From positions 52,345,388 through 52,409,387 of the forward strand of contig NC_069124.1 of assembly GCF_026914265.1 (NCBI RefSeq): 64,000 nt of DNA, written 5' to 3'. Below the pieces are notes generated by a model. That model was not told the origin of the DNA, ran no database searches, and saw nothing but the letters and a program-made list of their open reading frames with translations. The position numbers were made by a program, and so were the translations under genes. This DNA comes from Mya arenaria. Its lineage: Eukaryota; Mollusca; Bivalvia; Myida; Myidae. Each line of letters begins with the position of its first letter. Position 1 is the stretch's first letter. Shown here piece after piece: positions 11,946 through 24,900 of this stretch.

Positions 11946-12408
11946 ATGCTTTGTCCTACATTCGATAAGAGTTATTTAATGTCGGCAAGGCATTGCATTG
12001 TCTATAAAATAAGCACTTTTGTATAATTTTACTACAAAGAGTTGGTATCTAAATTAAGTATGGATTTCATGCTTGTTCCATTTTAATTGTAAGATCCACA
12101 TCATGGCCAGTATATACTTAATAGGTGTTGATTTTTATCGGGATATTCCGTGCTCTACCCGGTATCAATCGTTGTCCGGATCTAACGTACTTAGATGTGA
12201 TTAAGGCTGAACGGGAGCATATAACGCTCTCTAATGAAGCCGTGGTGCTTAACAAAGGACCAGATTATTGCGGTATTGATATATCGTATCTTGTCTTCCA
12301 CATTTAAATGACCATATACGTTAAGTTTGATGGATTGGAGCTGATACTTGTGCTTCTCTGTGAGATATATCGGAGCTCTAGAAATTACATATAAAATTAA
12401 CAGTCGTA
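11946..12408. other. Spacer
   Basis: A 60-codon plus-strand frame at 12125-12307 has some protein-like composition, but no family, splice signals or neighbours support it. Confidence 0.4.
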
Positions 12409-12756
12409 TTAAGGCTGCATTCTCACAGATTGTTATTTTTGGAAACTTTTTTAAAAAGTTGTATCAGAATCGCCTGATTTGGGTATCAATGCCTTCAATT
12501 CAGTCATATAAGATAATTCACAATATAACATATCTCAAATGTTCGGTGAAATACCGAAAAGTTCATTTTTCTTTACAGCGTTAGTAATGCTTTTAGCCAT
12601 AAAACATCAATTTTCGAATTTAGATATGATAAATTGTGATCTGATCTTTTGTCAGCAGTCTTATATCACTGGTTGCCAGATATTTACGCAAAAACTGGAT
12701 CATTCAGACAAAAAAATCGTTGTTAAAACGATCAATCTGTGAGAGTGCAGCTTTAA
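12409..12756. mobile_element. TTAA-flanked foldback element, copy 1
   Basis: TTAA plus GGCTGCATTCTCACAGATTG at the left mirrors GATCAATCTGTGAGAGTGCAGCT plus TTAA at the right in imperfect form. The interior is also roughly palindromic, with ATTTTTGGAAAC and TTTACGCAAAAAC style matches. TTAA at both ends is the target duplication typical of piggyBac-type elements, so a non-autonomous member of that class is inferred. Confidence 0.85.
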
Positions 12757-13317
12757 TTGAACATGTTACCATTATGCATCAAGCTTAAAACTATCATATT
12801 GTCGATATATATCAATTCCAAATCAACTTTCAGCTTACCTTTTCAAAAAAAAATTTAAAAAGATTTCTTTATTTGTGCCAGAAAAAATAGATTTAAAAGG
12901 GGCGACAATGTTGAATGAATAGTCCGCAGGCACGGCCAAGGGTCTGCCTACGATAATCAGAAAAATCCCCTTGACCTTCCAAAAGTTGCTATCAATTCGT
13001 AATTCATCTATTTCTCATGATGCATACTATGACAGCATTGATCGCAAATAAAGTCATTTATAGGCTTAATACACTATATATTCCGAGATTAATAGAATGT
13101 TTGTACAAATCTTTCTTTTTACTGAGCTACTTATTAGAGCTTTAACTAAATTTAAGCTGCAATCCAAATCTTAGTTCTACACCTTAATTCGTTAAATGAA
13201 AAAAATACCCTAGTGCTTAAAAGTTGCACAGGTGCCTGTATTATATTTTAGTCTCCTACGCAGTTCAATTGTTTTTCTCAGCGACATGAAATGCTTGGTC
13301 ATATTTAGGTGTATTTG
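12757..13317. other. AT-rich spacer
   Basis: No supported gene or repeat is visible. Confidence 0.5.
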
Positions 13318-13676
13318 AGTATACACGTTCACAGTGATTTGATAGGAATGAACTCCTGCTTTGGTATCATTTGACCTGTCTAAAACAATGTCAGAAAGTC
13401 CTCTATTAAGGCATTTCCAGATTTTCTGACATTGATAAACTGCAGTAATGCATAGTTATGCTATGCTAGATAGTTGGTAGGAGTGACCCCTTTGATAAAT
13501 CTGAAGAAAAAATAAATATTTTAGGATAAATGTCATTAAATTTTCCCATCAAATCACTGTGTACATGTTGACAACCCTGCTGCTTCTGTAGCAGGATAAA
13601 TTCAACAAACGTGTAATACGTCGAAATTTTTGGGTGTGTATCAAAAGAATGTCAAAATGTGTATTGACGTATTACA
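13318..13676. repeat. Inverted-repeat cluster
   Basis: CACAGTGATTTGAT at 13330-13343 is inverted at 13548-13561. Within this span AATGTCAGAAAGTC is inverted as GATTTTCTGACATT. Immediately to the right GTGTAATACGTC at 13611-13622 is inverted as GACGTATTACA at 13666-13676. These look like one or two small inverted-repeat elements upstream of the next gene exon. Confidence 0.6.
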
Positions 13677-13893
13677 TGAGCGTTTATCGTCGACAACCAC
13701 GGCTCTTTCTTCCGTTACACTTCATACATACACAACGAAGCATAGCGTAGTTTGTATCCGCGGTAGCCGACGATGATGGGCGTTATGCTTTGAAACCATC
13801 CTATAGAAGCTTTATTGCATATAACGATTCTTTGAAGTTGCAAAAGACCCCGCATATTTAGTGCAGAAAAAATATGAATAATGAGATACTTAC

Positions 13894-14757
13894 ATAGATC
13901 CGTTCCTTCTGTGCCGGGTCAATGGTTTCCAGATAGTTGCCCAACTCAGCCCGGGGGTTCACCATCATGTTAATCTCATCCATGCGTGACTGTATAGTCT
14001 CCAGTGGGTCCTCATCTGGAAGAACAATTTTCACACGGTTATGCAATACCGCCACTTTTCGGGCCTCAGTTTCGAGGTTTCCCTTAAGAATCCAGTCATG
14101 TTCCACGATATAATCGCCGGCTTTGTCCAAGTTCCGGCGGGACACTTCCGGGTCTTCGTCGGAGAGGTATATATCGGCCTCCGACTCGCTCTGTTCCGAC
14201 TGGTTGTCATTTCCGTCATGTCTGGCGTTGTGGCCATTACGACTTCTAGTTCTCCCGGAAGTGACGGCACTGTTGTCCCTGGTCTTTATCTCGTGAATCA
14301 CTTCCTGTTGCGGGTCTATATTTGGGAGGTTAAGGGAACTGTTCGTACATGAAAGACGGGCTGGGTTTATATTTTCACCTCCGTTCTTCGAGCTAACGTC
14401 AATTGGTGGCATCCTATGAAGACCCTGTGATGACGCATACTTCGAGATTTTAACTTTCTTCCTCGCCCCTCCAGCACTGCTTACATCTAAATTACTATGA
14501 GAAAGTTTAGTTTTCCCATAAAAACCAGTCATGTTCTTTCGATTCCTCTTTTCGCGTTCGTGGTATTTTTCTTTCATTTCCTCAATGGTAGTATGTCCTC
14601 GTTGCCAGAATGGACGCCATTTTGTTCCATCCTCCGCCACCCTAGCAACATTCCGCGTGCGCCTCTGTCGTACCTCACCGTTAACAACAACCTCTTCGTT
14701 TTCCTCCTGGTTGTTAAAACCAGTAAGTATAGTCTCTGTGTCTGTTGGAATAGGCAT
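13894..14757 (-). CDS. First or early exon of unrecognised charged protein
   Basis: A minus-strand frame begins at ATG 14757 and runs 288 codons to a consensus splice donor: the codons for ERIY are followed directly by GTAAGT at 13893-13888, so the intron is phase 0. The frame stays open for 20 codons upstream of the ATG to a TGA at 14820-14818, so this could also be an internal exon. The protein is hydrophilic, with no signal peptide or membrane segment. It has an acidic patch near residues 18-25, basic clusters at 30-36 and 69-74, a Ser/Asn-rich middle (85-190), an acidic run SEADIYLSDEDPE at 192-204, and a helical, charged C-terminal part ending in ELGNYLETIDPAQKERIY. GC content and third-position use differ from the AT-rich flanks, supporting real coding. 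No family is recognised and the downstream exons were not found between 1 and 13893. Confidence 0.7.
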
Positions 14758-16265
14758 CGCGCCTGTTCCCTTGGCAGTTTGTTTCAGTGTTTCTTCGCTA
14801 TCATAAATGCGGCTAAATCAATTTGCTCAATTATAGCAATGGACGTTCACTGCAATTGTTATACGGCAGTTATAAAACTCGGGATCCTCATCAAAATAAA
14901 AGAATCGCAATCGATTGAGAGTGCACTGTATTTCATTCAATGAACATTCACAAAACGTAATCAAACTGAATTAATCACTTTATAGAAATTTTCGTAAACC
15001 TATTCTTCGATTTGTTTATAATCCACGCTCCTTTGCACAGGATCGTTTTTCAAATTGAAGAAATTCTTACACAGAAAATTATATGAACAGCACACTTCAC
15101 TTTAATCCAGCATAAAATGTTTTGTTCGATCCCTCAACCTAATATGCACGTCAAAGTTGTGTTTATTACTAACAAACATTTAGCTGGAGAAATATTTTCA
15201 CATTGGGTCAACGTCCAACTGCAAATGCAATCTGTCAATTTAAAACGGAAAACAATCATCGAACCCTAGCCCCTGGTTTAATCCACAGTTTATCGCCAAT
15301 GTGAAGTCGTCAGGTAGATTAATTTATGAGACACCTATACATGATCGAAGGATTCTTATATTTTAAACAATAAAATATTTCAAATATCGATAGGCGGGTC
15401 CATATTTTACCCAGTATTGACACAAAGCTCTGAAGTGATCTTAATAAAACTTATCAGTCATTATTTCGCTTAATTTCGATGGATTGTTATCTTATAATCC
15501 GGTTATAAAATCTTCAGACTAGATTACGAAAATGTTTTGAAAACGAAGGGTATGTTTTCTGATCACAGATTTAAACAAACAATTTTTATGAAATATTGAC
15601 AGTAGATGACCTTTTTATAAGGATACCATACAAACAGTTCCTTTGTCAGCGGAGGTTATAAATCATAGTACGTATAATATCCCACTTGTGGTCTCTTACT
15701 GTCAAACGTTATGATAGGTTGTCCAATCCATTACATGTATTAGTGTTCAAAATTATATTTTATCAAAATGGGATGGCTGTAGTTTCAAAGCTGCCTTTAA
15801 TTTATTTTGCCAGTTCAGCAATCATTGAGCAGGCGAATCGTTACATTCAAACTGAGGCTTGGCTAGTAGATAAAATATTATATCAAACACTAAGCTGGTC
15901 AAAGGATTACTATTATGCGTTTTCCATATAAATGGGCCGGGTTTACCTTTCTTTATGGGGAAACTGTTACCATGACTCAGTTCCATTTGTAAATTGCCTT
16001 TTGAGAAGGTTCAAATTGATGACAACGTCATTTAGAATTAAATAAAGAAATAATGGTCTTGTTTCGGTTAGAAATGTGTTCATATTTTTTTTCTATTTTG
16101 GCAAACTCGTTTTAAGGTATCACCCGGTGTTTATTTTGCATATAAGCGTGCCTGAGCTTAAAGGGGCTGAAACTAGTTTGATTAAAATATATTTAAACAA
16201 TATTTAGTGAATACTTATACATACATATAACATACATGTCGGGAACGCATCGGCAATACTTTAAA
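14758..16265. other. Spacer upstream of the 14757 exon
   Basis: About 1.5 kb without a supported gene. On the minus strand this is where promoter or upstream exons of the 14757-13894 exon would lie, but no TATA box or clear splice-donor-bearing ORF was identified. Confidence 0.45.
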
Positions 16266-16448
16266 TACAGTCGAACACTGTTGGCTCGAACTCCCAGGGA
16301 CCGGCAAAATTACCTCGAGCCTCTGGAAATTCGAGCCAAGCGGGAATGCTTACCTTCAGTAGAAAGAATTTGGCCCATAACATTCAGCTCGAGCCAACGA
16401 GGAGATCGAGCTATGCTATTTCGAGCCAACGGGGTTAGACTGAATGTA
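16266..16448. mobile_element. TA-flanked palindromic MITE, copy 3
   Basis: The ends read TACAGTCGAACACTGTTGGC and GAGCCAACGGGGTTAGACTG, with TA at both edges and the same GCTCGAA-rich body as the other copies. Confidence 0.85.
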
Positions 16449-16750
16449 AGTATGTCTACTATCAATATACAACGCTAACCGCACGCATTATTTCTTAAAG
16501 CGAAAGTACCTAAATAATAAGAGTGTGTCATTTTCGAGCCAAGGTGCGCAGTCGACGATGACACTTCAATGTTTTACATCTCTGTGAATATTTAAGAACT
16601 CATTTGTGGATGACTAATACAATTGTAAAAATACGGTTAAAATATTGACATTGGTCAAAGTAGTCCCAGCCCTTTTAAGAGATTACTTAAACTTCGTTAC
16701 GGAAAGTCACACTACAAAATGCCTTAATCTATTTTAATCATCAATGTTCA

Positions 16751-16774
16751 GGGGGGGGGGGGGGGGGGGGGGGG
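16751..16774 (+). repeat. Poly(G)24 homopolymer
   Basis: Twenty-four consecutive G residues lie between TCAATGTTCA and CAAAAAG. The run can form a G-quadruplex and is a likely site of length error in assembly. Confidence 0.95.
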
Positions 16775-19439
16775 CAAAAAGAAACTTGTCAATGAAAATA
16801 GTTCAAGTGTATTGTAAATAATAAATGTAACGTTGCGTAGTGTCTGTATGGCATATTGGCACCATATGATGTAATTAACATAACAATGTAATACCATTTC
16901 ACCATTTAAACCTTTAAAGACAGTTTAACACGGATAAACGAATTACGGCTTGTATAAAATCCAAACGCTTAGTGGTATATTAATCCTTTGTTTTACAGCA
17001 AATCCTTCACACATATCTGCGCCGGTAAAATATAATCCTGAGTATGACATGCTATGAAAAAAGGAAACATGAATATTGTTTTTATTTTCCATTTTCATCG
17101 CACATTGGCATAAAAAGGAATTCTTCTCAGGACCAACATCAGTTTACAGTAACCATGATCTGTATACAGAACCCAGTTGCCAAGTCTACCATCTCACTGA
17201 TCAATTAATTATTCAACACAAATCGCTGTACGAATTACATCGAACGTAGGTATAGACCTTTTCTTTTCTTTAACAATTAATTAGAATTCGCCCTGGATAT
17301 CTTTCAATAACAGCAATCAGTAACGGTATCCTTCAACGTAAAGATATCCGATACTCCCTCAACTATTTCTTTTGACTTTCCCTTTTTTAATTAGGAATTA
17401 GCATGAATTATAGCATTTCATTTCTTGTATTATTCTTTGCAAACCGAATTTAAAGCTATCCTTGGTGTGCACTGATTGTTAAATATTAATATAATTGCAT
17501 CAAGTGTCATCGCCAAGGTTATACTCATAGATATATGAGTGAATATACATATATATATATTTATGTAATACTATATAATACTATTATGCTGTATATTACA
17601 AGATGTGGGTGTACATTTGTAAAGATATGACAAACTGGGACCGTCTCATTAAACATCCTAGGAGTGCTTTCTTTACAAGGCGATAAGCCCCCATCACCCC
17701 CACCCCCTTCAATAAAAAAGAGAAGAGATTTTAACATCTCAAAAAACAGGGAAGGTAGGTAAGCATAACTTTTTTTCTATTTATCATTTTATTGCAAACC
17801 GGGATTCTGTACTAAACCTATATCAGTGTATATCACTTTTGTAGAAATTTTAAATTATACAGTGTTCAATTACTAACATGTCTAATCACTCACAAAATGC
17901 ACAAACTTAAGGAAATTACACTACCTTAAAAACAATGTGGGGTCGGGAGGAAGAAAATAACGACAGTCGTGTTAGTGGAAACACACACTATTTTTTACGC
18001 CTAAGCTTGGCGGTACTACTATTAAAAATCTCGCCTAGGTATGAAACCAATCCTAGGGTTCTTAAAGAAATGACCACCAGCTGTATATACTTAATTAGAT
18101 ATTTATATATGTTACGTTATTATCTTGGTGTTTTATTATCATGTTGTCTTTTACAATTGTTATCAGTATTGAAATTAAAACATACCAGAATTAATACTCC
18201 ATCCGAACGTTTCAAACACAACAGGCTGGGTTTTATTTATTCATAGACCCTTATTTATATCTAAGAAATCTTATTTCTCACTTTTAATCAATCAACGGAA
18301 AAAAGACGAATAATGGAATATAGTATTTCCTTTTTTGAAACGAATAAAGCGTCGAATAACATTAATCAACTATAGACTATCAAATAGCTTACCAAACAGA
18401 ATCTTTCAAACATAAAATTCAATGGATGCCTATTATCATTTGAATGAAGTAAACGGACACTAAAATTTACGAGCATATCTAAAGGTAACCTAATGAAGTT
18501 TACAGTGATTAAGTGAGTTCAATTGGGTTGATATTATATTCACTTATTCTAAATTTGGTCCACACAATTATTTATTCAGTCATTTTGTTTGTAATTTGTT
18601 TTGAGCTCTGTTATTGCATTTTCTTATCAATGTTGTTTATCTTTTTAATGAATTTCATGAAGTTTGTTTTAATGTTGATTCTCTTTTTTCAATCCCGTTT
18701 GCTGTTTCATTTGTGTATTACCGTAATTTATATGTTTAATTAATTTCATGATATTGTTTTTTATGTTGAATGTTTTCAATCGCGTTTGCATTTTTGTTGT
18801 TTTTAGTTGATAAGCTATAATTATATACATCTTTATACTATTTTCAGGGGTCACCAACAAGTTTCAGCTCTATATTTCGTTTCTCTTAAACCTTTTATGG
18901 GTAGGAAATTTGTCTCGTGACAAAGTTATTCTGGTAGTGGTCATACAGATATGGTGTATGTTCATGTTCGCGAACGCGAACTAGTTTTCTGGGTAAATGA
19001 GTTAGCTATTAAAGTCGACAGTTCTGTTCGAGATTCGATTGATATGGAATTCTATTGCAGTATTCTCCCTTTAGCTATATGTAAGACACATATTGCTATA
19101 AGACACCGAGAAAACAAGAAGTTATCGTGAGATCGTTCGTATGGATGTTATTGTTCCGTCTTCTTTGGTAAGACATGGGACACCATATATATTACTTAGC
19201 ATTTGTTTGATCCTCTTCATAATTTAAAATAATCTAAAGCTACGTTTGTATGCCAGGATATGTCCCCGGGTGCAAATATACCATCGTTGGTAAATGCAAC
19301 CCTTTATCAACACTAACATAATGTCAAGGTTTCAGTATCCACCTCTTCAGACTAAACTGGGTGTTCTGTTCTTGAAGTAACGGTATATTTTTTGCTTCTT
19401 TTTTATTGCCCCTCAGTTTTCCCTGAACCTGTGTTTTCC
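16775..19439. other. Long AT-rich region, no supported gene
   Basis: The stretch holds an AT microsatellite near 17543-17565, a C-rich run near 17690-17710, and a weak tandem duplication at about 18645-18790 in which ATGTTGA plus TTTTCAATC(C/G)CGTTTGC recurs about 95 bp apart. A 76-codon very hydrophobic frame at 18513-18743 follows from T-rich composition and is not accepted as a gene. Confidence 0.5.
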
Positions 19440-19915
19440 TTGATCATGTGTTCTCTTGCTCCTGAGTGTTCATTGCCCCTTTGTTGTCCTTGATCCTGTG
19501 TTTTTCTTGTCGATGTGTTGTTCTTGCTCTTTTGTTTTCCCTGCCCCTGTGTTTTCCTTGATCCTATGTTTTTTCTTGTCCATGTGTTGTTCTTGCTCTT
19601 TAGTTTTCCCTGCCACTGTGTTTTCCTTGATCCTGTGTTTTTCTTGTCCATGTGTTGTTCTTGCTCTTTAGTTTTCCCTGCCACTGTGTTTTCCTTGATC
19701 CTGTGTTTTTCTTGTCCATGTGTTGTTCTTGCTCTTTAGTTTTCCCTGCCACTGTGTTTTCCTTGATCCTGTGTTTTTCTTGCACCTGTGTTTCCTTGCT
19801 CCGGGGTTTTCTTTGCTCCTGTATTTTTCTTGCTCCTGTATTTTGCTTGCTCCTGTGTGTTTTCTGGCTTCTGTGTTTTTCATGCTTTTGTGTGTTTTTT
19901 TACTCCTGAGTTTCA
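19440..19915. repeat. 68-bp tandem repeat with 17-bp substructure
   Basis: CCACTGTGTTTTCCTTGATC recurs at 19613, 19681 and 19749, a 68-bp period, with degraded units on both sides. The unit appears built from ~17-bp subunits of the TCCTGTGTTTTTCTTGC type, which become the visible repeat from about 19790 to 19915. The plus strand is almost purely T/C/G. Frames in both directions are repeat by-products. Confidence 0.9.
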
Positions 19916-20599
19916 CTCTCTTTGAAGATCCGATAATTTAATGCTTTCTTTGAATACAGAAGAACAATATTTAGTTTTTTAGTTAAATTAGGACTAAATA
20001 AAAGTAGATATGACATTTTAGTCTAGCAAACGACCTTAATAGAATACCTGAAGTTGATTTCGAAAAGGCATTTTCCACGCAAAGGTTTAGTCAATTTTCA
20101 AATTCAAGAGGTTTCATTTTAAGAGTACTAAATTGAGGCTAGATTTATCGAAATATTTTTAATCAATTGCTAACCATTTTTGATAACATGACGAACAATC
20201 ATAACTTGACCAAACCCTTTGTTGTTCAATATATAAAACAAAACCTACTAAAGTTGAACTATTCTACTTTCTTAATCCAATTTCTGCTAATTGCATGTTA
20301 GGTTGGACGTCAAAACTCCACCGGTTGCATGGACGGAACTAAAAGCGAGTCAATCCAAACCAAACACACTGACCTTTAACGTTGTATATTTGTCCGTATT
20401 TGATCTTCCGCAAGGCTCGGTATGAACTTCCCATGTCTGGACGATCCTTGATGTACTAAAGAAAAAAACATTACTAATTACTAGACGCAAAATTGCGACA
20501 TGTCGACCCCGTTTAAAGAGCCTTTGAAACAGACATAATGCTTGTCCATGCAATTGCAACACAAAATAACATGGAGCTATACAATAAGGGGATAATTAT
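19916..20599. other. AT-rich spacer
   Basis: No supported feature is visible. Confidence 0.5.
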
Positions 20600-21335
20600 T
20601 ATTGCAAGGTAAAGATACGGCCTGGACAAGGTTCAGTCTGGATGGACGGACAGGCACACGTGTAGTCTGCAACTCTCTGCCTCATCTTGGTGAACCTCCA
20701 TGGCACGTTTTATTCTAATCTGATAATGCATGTTCAAGATTTAGCCCGGATAAGGACCATTTCAAGTTCACTGTCATTAACACTGTCTTAACAGGAAACA
20801 CAATAAAAAGCAAGCAAATGCTTTTAATTTACGCCCGGCCACTTGACGCATGTTGCGCACCAGTCTCATCCTTTGACCCCTAAGTATGAACTTGACCTTT
20901 GAGGTAGAGACCTGGGACTGGTGCGCGGCATTCCGCCTCATCTTGGTTAACCTTCAAGGCAAGTTTGTTTTGATCCTATTATGCATAGACAAGATACAGG
21001 CCGGACAAGGATCATTTCAACCTTTGACGTCTAAGCGTTCCCTTGACCTTTTAAATACAGATATTGGTCTTGTGCACTGCGAGCCACCTCATCATTGTGA
21101 ACATTCAAGGCAAGTTTTTTTTTAACAATTATATTATGCATTGTCAAGACACAGGCCGGACAAGGATCATTTCAACCTTTGAGATCTAAACGTGACCTTG
21201 ACCTTTGATGTACAGACCTGGGTCTTGTGTGCGATACGCCACCTGATCATGGTGAACCATCGTATATTTCTTTAATGCATGGTCAAGATGCAGCCCGGAC
21301 AAGATTGAGCCCGACGGCAAATGTGACATCTATGT
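20600..21335. repeat. ~150-bp tandem repeat, CCGGACAAGG family
   Basis: CCGGACAAGGATCATTTC or variants occur near 20742, 21000, 21151 and 21294, and CCTCATCTTGGTGAAC-type words near 20682, 20936, 21084 and 21242. This gives about four to five degenerate units of 148-158 bp, one enlarged to about 254 bp. Units include GACCTTGACCTTTGA, a word shared with the arrays at 46.5 and 54 kb. Confidence 0.8.
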
Positions 21336-21560
21336 CTCGCTCAAAACAAAAAAGCGAAAAGTGGCGGAATGAAACTGTGCCATGTGGTAGGGTCAAAACG
21401 AGAAATAATTATATCGTCATGCCACAAGGCGCATTGTCGCCTCGCCACTTGCCGTTTTGTCGCTTTTTTTCTTGCAATTTGGCGCATTTTTGCATTCTCC
21501 CCTTCCGATCGACATATGCATGTCCAAATAGGTTCAAACCTTTCCAAGAATATAGCCATC
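21336..21560. other. GCGA-rich imperfect inverted repeat
   Basis: AAAAAAGCGAAAAGTGGCG at the left is partly inverted in GCCACTTGCCGTTTTGTCGC further right, and the GCGA/TCGC motif recurs throughout. A 72-codon minus-strand frame (ENAKMRQIARKKATKRQVA) follows from this composition and is not counted as a gene. Confidence 0.45.
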
Positions 21561-21739
21561 TTCTTGAAAGATGCATGAACAAGTGCTCAACATTTCATTT
21601 ATGTACATTAAAGGTACGTTTATGCACAGTTTTGACATTGCAGCGGTATAATTTGATTTCATACAGTTTTGAGCATGCCTACCGGAGAGCGAAAATATGA
21701 AGATGACATAAGCTCTTTATCGTGTCATCCAGTCCACCT

Positions 21740-21824
21740 CGAGGGGTGAATACTAAAGGTTCTATTATTAAGTTATATACATAAAATAAAGAAGCCGATA
21801 GAACTTTTTCGCTTTCACCCCTCG
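21740..21824. repeat. 85-bp hairpin, MITE-like
   Basis: CGAGGGGTGAA at 21740 is inverted as TTCACCCCTCG at 21814-21824. Inside it GTTCTAT and ATAGAAC also pair. Confidence 0.65.
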
Positions 21825-21918
21825 ATCTGAAATATCATTAAGATGTATTGAGGAAGTGTTGATCTGCTAAAGCTCAAGATTGAGTGCTTTAAATTTTTTA
21901 ATGACATTTGACAACATG

Positions 21919-24900
21919 CACCTGTCTATTGTTTCATACATAGAGGGACAAGGGTATTCTTGTCTATTGTTACCCATATGGAGAGACAAGGGAATACATA
22001 CCAATTGTTTTCCACATGGAGAGACAAGGGTATACCTGCCTATTGTTCCCCACATGGAGAGACAAGGGTATACCTGCCTATTGTTCCCCACATGGAAAGA
22101 CAAGGGTAAACCTGCCTATTGTTCCCCACATGGAAAGACAAGAGTATACCTGCCTATTGTTCCCCACATGGAAAGACAAGGGTATACCTGCCTATTGTTC
22201 CCCACATGGAGAGACAAGGGTATACCTGCCTATTGTTCCTGTTGTTCCCCACACGGAGAGACAAGGAAATACATTCCTATTGTTCCCCACATGGAGAGAC
22301 AAGGGTATACCTGCATGTTGTTCCCTTTGTTCCCCACATGGAGAGACAAGGGTATACCTGCCTATTGTTCCCCACATGGAAAGACAAGGGTATACCTGCC
22401 TGTTGTTCCCTTTGTTCCCCACATGGAGAGACAAGGGTATACCTGCGTATTGTTCCCCACATGGAAAGACAAGGGTATACCTGCCTGTTGTTCCCCACAT
22501 GGAAAGACAAGGGTATACCTGCCTATTGTTCCCCACATGGAGAGACAAGGGTATACCTGCCTGTTGTTCCCTTTGTTCCCCACATGGAGAGACAATGGTG
22601 TACCTGCCTATTGTTCCCCACATGGAGAGACAAGGGTGTACCTGCCTATTGTTCCCCACATGGAAAGACAAGGGTATACCTACCTATTGTTCCCCACATG
22701 GAGAGACAAGGGTATACCTGCCTATTGTTCCCCACATGGAGAGACAAGGGTATACCTGCCTGTTGTTCTCCACATGGAGAGACAAGGGTATACCTGCCTA
22801 TTGTTCCCCACATGGAGAGACAAGGGTATACCTGCCTGTTGTTCCCCACATGGGGAGACAAGGGTGTACCTGCCTATTGTTCCCCACATGGAGAGACAAG
22901 GGTATACCTGCCTATTGTTCCCCACATGGGGAGACAAGGGTGTACCTGTCTATTGTTCCCCACATGGAGAGACAAGGGTATACCTGCCTGTTGTTCCCCA
23001 CATGGAGAGACAAGGGTATACCTGCCTATTGTTCCCCACATGGAGAGACAAGGGTATACCTGCCTGTTGTTCTCCACATGGAGAGACAAGGGTATACCTG
23101 CCTATTGTTCCCCACATGGAAAGACAAGGGTGTACCTGCCTATTTTTCCCCACATGGAGAGACAAGGGTATACCTGCCTATTGTTCCCCACATGGAGAGA
23201 CAAGGGTGTACCTGCCTATTGTTCCCAACATGGAGAGACAAGGGTATACCTGCCTATTGTTCCCCACATGGAAAGACAAGGGTATACCTGCCTGTTGTTC
23301 CCCACATGGAGAGACAAGGGTATACCTGCCTATTGTTCCCCACATGGAGAGACAAGGGTATACATGCCTGTTGTTCCCCACATGGATAAACAAGGGTAAA
23401 CCTGCCTATTGCTCCCCACATGGAGAGACAAGGGTATACCTGCCTATTGCTCCCCACAATGAGAGACAAGGGTATACCTGCCTGTTGTTCCCTTTGTTCC
23501 CCACATGGAGAGACAAGGGTATACCTGCCTATTGTTCCCCACATGGAGAGACAAGGGTATACCTGCCTATTGTTCCCCACATGGATAGACAAGGGTATAC
23601 CTGCCTGTTGTTCCTGTTGTTCCCCACATGGAGAGACAAGGGTATACCTGCCTATTGTTCCCTTTGTTCCCCACATGGAGAGACAAGGGTATACCTGCCT
23701 ATTGTTCCCCACATGGAAAGACAAGGGTATATCTGAATATTGTTCCCCACATGGAGAGACAAGGGTATACCTGCCTATTGTTCCTCACATGGAGAGACAA
23801 GGGTATACCTGCCTGTTGTTCCTGTTGTTCCCCACATGGAGAGACAAGGGTATACCTGCCTGTTGTTCCCCACATGGAGAGACAAGGGTATACCTGCCTA
23901 TTGTTCCCCACATGGAGAGACAAGGGTATACCTGCCTGTTGTTCCCCACATGGAGAGACAAGGGTATACCTGCCTGTTGTTCCCTTTGTTCCCCACATGG
24001 AGAGATAAGGGTATACCTGCCTATTGTTCCCCACATGGAGAGACAAGGGTATACCTGCCTGTTGTTCCCAACATGGAGAGACAAGGGTATACCTGCCTGT
24101 TGTTCCCTTTGTTCCCCACATGGAGAGACAAGGGTATACCTGCCTATTGTTCCCAACATGGAGAGACAAGGGTATACCTGCCTGTTGTTCCCTTTGTTCC
24201 CCACATGGAGAGACAAGGGTATACCTGCCTATTGTTCCCAACATGGAGAGACAAGGGTATACCTGCCTGTTGTTCCCAACATGGAGAGACAAGGGTATAC
24301 CTGCCTGTTGTTCCCAACATGGAGAGACAAGGGTATACCTGCCTGTTGTTCCCAACATGGAGAGACAAGGGTATACCTGCCTGTTGTTCCCTTTGTTCCC
24401 CACATGGAGAGACAAGGGTATACCTGCCTATTGTTCCCAACATGGAGAGACAAGGGTATACCTGCCTGTTGTTCCCTTTGTTCCCCACATGGAGAGACAA
24501 GGGTATACCTGCCTATTGTTCCCCACATGGAGAGACAAGGGTATACCTGCCTGTTGTTCCCTTTGTTCCCCACATGGAGAGACAAGGGTATACCTACCTA
24601 TTGTTCCCCACATGGAGAGACAAGGGTATACCTGCCAATTGTTCCTGTTGTTCCCCACATGGAGAGACAAGGGTATACCTGCCAATTGTTCCTGTTGTTC
24701 CCCACATGGAGAGACAAGGGTATACCTGCCTATTGTTCCCCACATGGAGAGACAAGGGTATACCTGCCTATTGTTCCCCACATGGAGAGACAAGGGTATA
24801 CCTGCCTGTTGTTCCCCACATGGAAAGACAAGGGTACACCTGCCTGTTGTTCCTGTTGTTTCCCACATGGAGAGACAAGGGTATACCTGTCTATTGTTCC

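Noticed and set aside
14497..14943. Plus-strand ORFs opposite the 13894-14757 exon
   Set aside because: They are shadows of the minus-strand exon, which has the splice donor and better composition.
18513..18743. 76-codon hydrophobic membrane protein
   Set aside because: The composition follows from T-rich sequence. No conserved pattern or splice context is seen.
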